Part shown: positions 57,801-64,000 of the stretch, piece by piece
Position numbering within the stretch: position 1 is the stretch's first letter
Layout of the letters: every line of letters starts with the position of its first letter
Assembly (NCBI GenBank): GCA_036346205.1
Contig: JARFJB010002198.1
Location: forward strand, 2,987,501-3,051,500
DNA length: 64,000 nucleotides
DNA from: Vesta saturnalis
Taxonomy: Eukaryota; Arthropoda; Insecta; Coleoptera; Lampyridae
Direction: 5' to 3'
Translations under genes and position numbers: made by a program
Notes under the pieces: model-generated
The model's database searches: none
What the model was told of the DNA's origin: nothing
Seen by the model: the letters and a program-made list of their open reading frames with translations, nothing else

Positions 57801-57885
57801 GAATTCCATAATCATATTTGAAACAATCATGGAATGCTACGAAGTAAGGTTAAAGAATATAAATTTGTTTAAAGAATAACTTGAT
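57773..57885. repeat. Long hairpin, arms about 47 bases
   Basis: TCTTTAAATTTATATTCTTT then AACTTTACTTCGTGGAATTC pairs with GGAATGCTACGAAGTAAGGT then TAAAGAATATAAATTTGTTT; loop about 25 bases. Arms are nearly complementary with one small insertion. Confidence 0.85.
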
Positions 57886-58114
57886 AACATCATAATTTTG
57901 TGTTGACCAATTTTGACATTAAAATGTTTGTGACATTTTATGCGTTATAAGCTTATAAGCTTGAAGATTTTTTCGTTATTCCAGAATTACAGAAAAGAGT
58001 TGATTTCAAACAGGTTTCTAATTTACTAACTTTTTAGTTGATAAAGAATTCTACTAAAAAACATTATCCCAATATAGACGGAGTGAAAACACTGAAGCAT
58101 AACTAAATTTTACT

Positions 58115-59545
58115 TTAACCCTTTAGTAGGCGCTACTGGTATAAAATACACGTTTATTATTACTAACCATAGTATATCTCGGTGGATTTCTTCCCTCACC
58201 CACTGCTCTACGTAACCTTCACACATCCAATGTAGAAGATCGTTTCAAGACTAAAGAATGCTAAGGTGCGCGTCTGATAAATTCGGAATTTGACGATGAT
58301 GCGAAAAACATCAGCTGTATTAAACGCTTCATGAAAAGCGCAAACGTTTTTCAGTTGGATAGCGGAACAAATTGGCTTTCTGCGCAACTATTCTTTAGTC
58401 TTGAAACGATTTCTACTTTCCGCTCAGTACGTGCCGAGACTTAGAGTGAAGTGCGTCGAATTTTATAGCGGCTTGAATTGTTTTGGTGTATTAAATACAT
58501 GTAGCGACTAACCATGTTAGTATTTTTTTTTATATTTTGTTCACATTTTATAGTAAATTTGATTCTATATTTTGCTTTTTTACATTGTAGGGATTCAATT
58601 ATGTAAGAAACCCAAACAAGCTTACAGAGCGGGAACTGGACGAATTTAGAGCTGCACTTTTGAACGAGCTAGAGTCGGGGGCTCTGGTGATGAAGATGCT
58701 TCAGATGAAAGCACCGCTAGAAATGAATATGATACTAACTCGGAAAAGGAAGAAACTACCAGCGACAATGAAAATAATATGGGCTACGAGGAAGAAACTG
58801 CCAGAACCAGGGAAGCGTGTTTTACAGGTAAGGATAAGAAAACCATTTGGTATGAACACCCTACCAAAAATAAGTTTGTTAAACAACCCTAAAAAAATAT
58901 AGTAAACATTGTTCCCCGTCATGCTATCCGCCGTCAAGAAGCATCAGATCTCTAAGATATCTATTTGAAGTTTATTACACCTAATATGAAATTGCGAACT
59001 GCATAATATATTCATAAAGTAGAAGCAAGAAGTCTAAAACCAGATATTGCGTTGTTCTATAATTCTACAAAAGGGGGATAGATACTGTAGACCAAATGCA
59101 ATTACACAGTGCAACGAAAAACAAGAAGATGGCCTCTGGTTGTGTTCTTCTAGGTGATGAATATAGCAGGACTAAATGCAAACATCATTTTCTATCCCGT
59201 TAGTGATGAAAAAAGCAGAAGAATACTTCTGATAAATTTAGCTCTCTCTCTAATGAAGTCAGTCTCACCTGCAAATCCGATCCAAAATTATAAACTTACT
59301 CGAAGAAGCAAGTGATCCCTATGCATATGGAAACAAAATAGGGCAACTACTATAAAATGCAGCACTTGTCAAAAAATAGCTTGCAGGTTACATGTCATAA
59401 CTGTGAACACGTCTCGTTTGTAAAGAAAATCAAGTTGATGATGAAAGTAAATAGATTTGAAGGTAGCGGACCGCGAGGGTTTTATTATTGTAATAAACGT
59501 TTGTCAAATCGCCATTGTTACCACGATGGAAAAGATAATTAATGG
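58115..59545 (+). mobile_element. Second piggyBac element, internally deleted
   Basis: The left end is TTAA (58,115-58,118) followed by CCCTTTAGTAGGCG, a typical piggyBac terminus. A subterminal inverted repeat (GTAGAAGATCGTTTCAAGAC at 58,232 against its inverse ending 58,415) lies before the coding part. The right end was not found; a tRNA-core palindrome follows at 59.7 kb. Confidence 0.75.
58570..59540 (+). pseudogene. piggyBac transposase lacking its catalytic core
   Basis: An acidic N-terminal part is readable in shifted frames (DEDASDESTARNEYDTNSEK at about 58,690). It is followed by TIWYEHPTKNKFVKQP (58,845), then a jump to KPDIALFYNSTKGG (59,040) and DTVDQMQLHSATKNKK. In a third frame MNIAGLNANIIFYPVSDEKS then RRILLINLALSLMKS (59,155-59,255). 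A C-terminal Cys-rich piece follows at 59,357-59,540. The segment that should lie between WYEHPTKNKF and the STKGG block, with the first two catalytic Asp residues, is missing; the third Asp (usually in GGVDTVDQ) is retained. Several stops. Confidence 0.85.
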
Positions 59546-59699
59546 ATTTTTAATATCTTGATAATACGTCGTAATTTGCTAATGTTTTCAAACACTTTAT
59601 TTAGATATTTTATGTAAGGAATGTGAGACTGTTTGTAACTGATATTTGTCTAGAATTGTAAAGCACATGTTGGAGGGTGAGTAGCAGGTGCACACTTAA

Positions 59700-59928
59700 A
59701 AATGCTTAAAAATTATTATTAATTTTATTAAATACATAAATAAAAAGTTTACCTCGAGTAGGATTTGCACCAACGACCTGTACTTTGCTAGAGTACAGGT
59801 GGTAGGTTCAAATCCTACTCGAGGTAAACTTTTTATTTATGTATTTAATAAAATTAAAAATAATTTTTATTTACATATTTACCTTTGAATTTATTCGTTC
59901 ATAACAAAAACTTGTAATAACTTGAAAA
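59700..59928. mobile_element. Palindromic tRNA-half element
   Basis: Centre at 59,788: ACCTGTACT-TTGCTAG-AGTACAGGT. On the left is the minus-strand 3' half of the family tRNA, on the right the plus-strand 3' half, each followed by the family arm (TTTTTATTTATGTATTTAAT). Arms of about 80 bases are almost perfectly complementary. The 5' half of the tRNA is gone. The right arm continues to TTCATAACAAAAACTTGTAA at 59,925. Confidence 0.88.
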
Positions 59929-61019
59929 TGCTGTACTGAAGGGGCGTAACAAACAATTGGGATTTATTATGCGCCGATTCTTGATGTAAAAATGTCACGA
60001 GCCTAATAAGTAATTGTGGCGGTACAGACCGCGTTACGAACGAATGCGTATTTTTAAAATTAAGATGTCGTGCAATAAGTAATATGAAACTTCCAACGGA
60101 AATGAATGTTTCTTGTTTCTTATTACCTTTGAAAGATGGGGGGGTTGATTGCGGGAGTGAAGTGGTTGGGTTTGAAATCGGGGGAAAAGTAATTACAGTT
60201 AGAGTATCAATCGAGGCAGATGGATTTTTGGGTTAATTAAATACCTTTATTGTAAACAGTTTGTCTTTAAAATAATTCTTGCTTGTACATTTTTCTTTTG
60301 GATTCGCCAACACTAAGTTGCCTTTTCTTTCGGGGTTAAACCGCGTATGTTAACGATTTGTGTCTGTGATCAAATAAGGGAATATTTATTCTAGTGTAAA
60401 AATGTATTTTTATATAACGGAAAGCTCGCAGCAAATCATTTACCAGCCTAACATATTAAATACCAAACACTGTCTTGCAAAGGTATTTTATTCGTACGCG
60501 GATTTATTAAGCTGAAACAGGGCAGTCCGAACCTCGGTTACGAACGTAAGCCCCTATCCAGCGTAAGCGTTTTGTGATTTTTATTACAATCGCTTAATTT
60601 CAAAAAAAAGAACTTAGCGTTTTTCGCTCATCGTTTACGGCATCGTGATCTTTGCCGCTTCGGAGTAAGATCTGTCACTGCTTGCATACAGATAATACAA
60701 AGAAGCGGGCATCAGAAGAGGATCTGCATCCTAGCAGCAAGCAGGAGCCGCCTGAATCTATCGGGAATAACACAAAGAAGCATCCAGGACACCGAAAGAG
60801 AATATATAATCCAGGAGACCGCCAACAACAGGACAGGATCGACGTCGGGTAATAACCTATAGGTACTTTTAATAAAGAAATAATTTTTAATTAATTTTAT
60901 TTTGTTTTAATTTAACAATTGCTTTCCTCCTTTTCTATTTGGGTCTCTAATTTCCAAGTCTTTATTCGTCGGGGTGTGAGACTGCACCTCGGGCTTCTCT
61001 TAAACACCTTTATTTCTTT

Positions 61020-61870
61020 TTGTTTCTTCTACCACTCAAACTAACAACAACAGTGATGGTTAAGCAAGGTCGCCATCGAGCTACCCTGAAGGTTGTACGA
61101 CGCCGCCCGTCTACCCACAACACCAACTACATTCCAAACTCCTTTCATCTATGCACACACACTCGCCTCACCACCACCATCCTCACGCACACGTTCCCAT
61201 TCAAACGCCTCTTCCATATCCACGCCATCCACACATTCCTACATTTCCACACTCTTCCACAAAACCACCCAAACCCACTCACACACACATACTCGCTCTC
61301 TTACCTACACCTGTTCACACACACACACACACATACCCGCTCTCTTACCTACACCGCTCTTACCTACACCTTCTCCTGCCTCCGCAATATCCCCAAATCC
61401 ATTAAAACTCAAACATACCTTTTTAATTCCTTGAAATCCCTCAACCTTTTCTGGTTGAACTTAACGTTCAACCACAACCAAACCTGTCTCTTAGACACCT
61501 CTTCTCCCGTTCCGGATGGTACGCAGCTTAAGCTGCGACACCACTTCGGCGACCCAACCGTCACCCTCACCCAATTGTCCGGTCCCTGCGTACCTAACAC
61601 CATTGCTAGAGCTCCCTCCTTTTCCTGCGTGATTCGTCACGTAGATAAGGACATCCTAGCCCAAGAGATCCTCGATGCGATCGATCTTCCGCAAGTGAAG
61701 AAGGCCGTTCGCATCACCTCAAAGGCCACAAACACCAACTTCCCTAGTCCATATCATAACTCCTTTCCAAACCACCCTTGAGTTCCTCCTCGCACAGGGT
61801 GTCGTCATGTTCGGGCGACACTACCGGTGCGAACCTCCTTAATCCCGCAACCGGTCCCCAAGTAATAAAT
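61020..61870 (+). pseudogene. jockey-like ORF1 (gag-like nucleic-acid-binding protein) remnant
   Basis: The frame is open 61,020-61,781 (253 codons). The first half is dominated by a His/Thr/Pro-rich region from CA-rich DNA (61,150-61,400) and is probably non-native. The C-terminal part SFSCVIRHVDKDILAQEILD (61,618) and KKAVRITSKATNTN matches a conserved ORF1 segment of jockey-type LINEs (V.R.V.......I.......R..S..T). A shifted frame continues GVVMFGRHYRCEP (61,800), then PIPQPVPK-like residues. The Cys-His zinc knuckles expected next are not present; the sequence passes into the RT remnant. These proteins coat the element RNA. Confidence 0.7.
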
Positions 61871-61959
61871 GCTTAACCCCCGTCTATTTTCCGACGGACT
61901 GGAAATCGGCCTCCACCGTCATAACAAATCCCCACGCTGACCTAACCTCACCCTCCTCC

Positions 61960-63240
61960 TCCCATTTCGTTCTTGAGTTGTCTCGGAAAATGATTCGAGC
62001 AGATTCTAGCCAAGCGACTCAGGGACCATCTCGAATTCAACGACCTTCTTCCTAACAGCAAATTCGGATTCCGTCCCATCCGAACGTGTCACGATCCCTT
62101 GTTGAAGCTGCTTACCGGAACCACCAGAACATTCAATCACAAGCAATGCAATCTGGCTGTGTTTTTGGACATTAAGCAAGCATTTGACAGGGTCTGGCAC
62201 GCCGGTCTCCTGCACAAGATCCGAAACCTAAACATTCCCGACCCCTTCTCCAAACTCCTACTCTCGTACCTGACCAACCGGTCAGTTCGGGTCAAAGTAG
62301 GGAAAACCTTTTCAGATCCTTTCGAACCTACAGCAGGCGTACCGCAATGTTTTGCCTTAGCCCCGTCCCTGTACACTATCATCCGATATACCCGAAGTCA
62401 CTCAACCCGGAGTAGTCGTAGCGCAGCTTGCAGATGACACCGCCTTCTGGGCTGTTAATCGGAACAGCGAAACGGCCTCCCGCATCACATCCAAAACCCT
62501 ACGGAACTTCTCCAACTGGGCTAACCGGTGGAGAGTCTCCGTCAATCCTACCAAGACCCAAGCAATCCTCTTCCGCCATCCTCATTACACCGAAGATAAG
62601 TGGCCAAAGCTTGCCTCTAGAAATGTGTCCCTCACTCTAAATCAGGAAAGACTCCCTCTCCAAGATGAAATCATCTACCTAGGAATCCTTTTCACACGAA
62701 CCCTCAACTGGCTCCCGAATGTTAAAAAAACCCTCAACCGTGCAAACCTACTCTGGACGCCCTCCGGGGTAGAATCAGTCGTTATCACCCAAAAACACTC
62801 TTACACACGTATAAAACATATATCCGCCCTGTTATAGATTTCCGAGCTCCCATATATACAAGTATAAACTCCAAACACCTTTACTCCATCGCTTCCTGTG
62901 AGCGCCGAATTTTGCCGACGCATACACCGGTTACCCTTCAGGTACCCTAATACCTTTACCATCCAACGCGCCAATATATCCCCAATCACACATAGAATCC
63001 AAACCCTTCAGAAAAATTTTACCCACAAAAGAATTTTCGGCGATACCATCCCAACCAAAGTGATCCTTACCACTCATTATAACTACCGCTTTCCCTCATT
63101 CCCACGAAGGAAACCCAAGCTCAAATTTAAACATCTACCCGCCATCCTCACACAACTCCTCGACGACCTCCCCGAGGAGATAGAAGAATCCCTTGACAAC
63201 ATCCCGTATGCCCTCCGCATCCCCACGTCTATTGGATGAC
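61960..63240 (+). pseudogene. jockey-like ORF2, reverse transcriptase C-terminal two thirds
   Basis: NSKFGFRPIRTCHDPLLKLL (62,060) and LAVFLDIKQAFDRVWHAGLL (62,150; RT motif A, Asp present), SKLLLSYLTNRSVRVKVG, AGVPQ (motif B; the following G reads C). Near 62,425 a shifted frame holds LADDTAFW, motif C with both Asp, then NFSNWANRWRVSVNPTKTQA. YLGILFTRTLNWLPNVKKTL (62,675) and the C-terminal region ending QLLDDLPEEIEESLDNIPYA, with a stop at 63,237. Four or more frame changes. The upstream endonuclease is missing. Confidence 0.85.
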
Positions 63241-64000
63241 GACCCCAGAAAGATACCGGCCAACGAATATATGCACACCAACCACACCACACACACCACA
63301 ACCACCACGCACACTTAACCTATCAACACATTCATTACTCAATAAGGCCAAAATATTTTTTTCTTTTTTTTACACCCAAAATAATCATACCTCATGATTG
63401 TACAACATACACACAACACCAAACACCGCAACACAACAACAAGGAATGACCAGGGCTGAAGAGGCGAAGGACTCCTGAACAGTCCACAAATAAGTAATAT
63501 AAGCTAACAATAAGTAAATACTAACACATAAGCATGAGCAAACTAACAAAAAAAAAATTAAGCTGTAATCTGCTAAAATAAAAAGACAGTACAGGGCCCT
63601 CTCACTCTGGTATTTGTGCGAATTAGCATTGTTGGTTGTTGTATGATACCGATGGTTATTAATTGTAAAAGGCAATTGCTAGGCCAGACCATTAAACACC
63701 TCGGATTTTTATTTCTATTGTTTTTATTTGTTGTGTAGATAAATGTGTAACCTGAGAGAGGAGCACTGTATTTTTCTAACGCACTCAAGCTTATACGTCG
63801 GTCACGATGTTCCTGATCTATTTATAACTTACCCTTGTAAGGCGTTGTTTTAATGATTTTTTTTTGTCAGTTTGTTTAAGTAGAATTATTTGCCTGCGAG
63901 CTGATTTCTCTTTGTATCTGCTTTATTGTAATTTGATTTATATATTCTGTGCTTTAGTGGTCACTAAACAATTGGGTACGTGCAAATTCCTTGCCCTTGC
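63241..64000 (+). other. 3' non-coding part of the jockey-like element
   Basis: CA-rich to 63,420, then GAAGAGGCGAAGGACTCCTG (63,459), reminiscent of jockey 3' regions; from 63,555 it matches the minus-strand repeat at 41.4-41.95 kb to the window edge. Confidence 0.65.

Larger units (their letters stand above)
59930..64000 (+). mobile_element. jockey-like LINE, internally rearranged, runs off the window
   Basis: The 5' non-coding part is at 59,930-61,020, with an ORF1 remnant, an ORF2 RT remnant and the 3' part from 63,240 to the window end. Flanks 59,930-60,497 and 63,555-64,000 match the minus-strand repeat at 41.4-42.6 kb. The endonuclease and the first part of the RT are absent between the two remnants. 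A 66-codon frame at 60,652-60,852 (HPSSKQEPPESIGNNTKK region) is not recognised. Confidence 0.75.

Noticed and set aside
61093..61434. A His/Thr/Pro-rich protein as a real gene
   Set aside because: Composition follows CA-rich DNA in several frames at once; only the downstream ORF1-like segment is informative.

Overview
The window is eukaryotic nuclear DNA, AT-rich and intron-compatible. It has no operons, ribosome binding sites or bacterial gene packing. I find no intact host gene. Nearly everything I can name is a decayed transposable element, a fold-back repeat or simple-sequence DNA. The mix (PIF/Harbinger with a MADF partner, piggyBac, a DD41D Tc1/mariner, pogo-like with a C-terminal zinc finger, jockey-like and RTE-like LINEs, Penelope-like elements) fits an arthropod, most likely an insect. 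That placement is inferred from family resemblance, not from a marker gene.

Layout. 0-1.3 kb: ACGCAC-type microsatellite running into a LINE fragment. 3.77-7.31 kb: a PIF/Harbinger transposon with terminal inverted repeats (TIRs) and a TTA target duplication; its dead transposase keeps an intron that holds an opposite-strand MADF-like accessory remnant. 7.5-9.9 kb: a minus-strand piggyBac relic. 12.5-13.1 kb: a mariner-like relic. 13.7-14.3 kb: a possible Polinton/Maverick polymerase fragment. 13.2-18.3 kb: a mosaic of AATCA repeats, a 58-bp minisatellite, a fold-back MITE and a long-TIR DD41D transposon. 18.3-19.1 kb: a 465-bp tandem duplication.

20.7-29.5 kb: two Penelope-like elements (PLEs) head to head. 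The plus-strand copy is split by a 5.28-kb TTAA-flanked insertion with about 650-bp inverted ends. 29.9-38 kb: three minus-strand LINEs (two RTE-like or similar, one jockey-like) and one unidentified plus-strand coding fragment. 41-42.6 kb: a repeat that looks like an internally deleted relative of the 60-64 kb jockey-like element. 42.8-47.5 kb: a mariner fragment, a 0.5-kb MITE, a 1.5-kb palindrome and a jockey tail. 47.7-52.8 kb: a pogo-like transposase split by about 3.1 kb that contains two elements built around a tRNA core. 53-54.7 kb: assorted repeats. 55.7-57.8 kb: a third PLE. 58.1-59.5 kb: a second, internally deleted piggyBac. 59.7-59.9 kb: a palindromic tRNA-half element. 59.9-64 kb: a jockey-like LINE running off the window.

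No element looks autonomous. All transposase and reverse transcriptase (RT) genes carry stops, frameshifts or deletions, and several have lost catalytic residues. The most unusual items are the repeated tRNA-core inverted-repeat family, the 5.28-kb TTAA fold-back insertion dated by the Penelope copy it interrupts, and the very long TIRs of the DD41D element.
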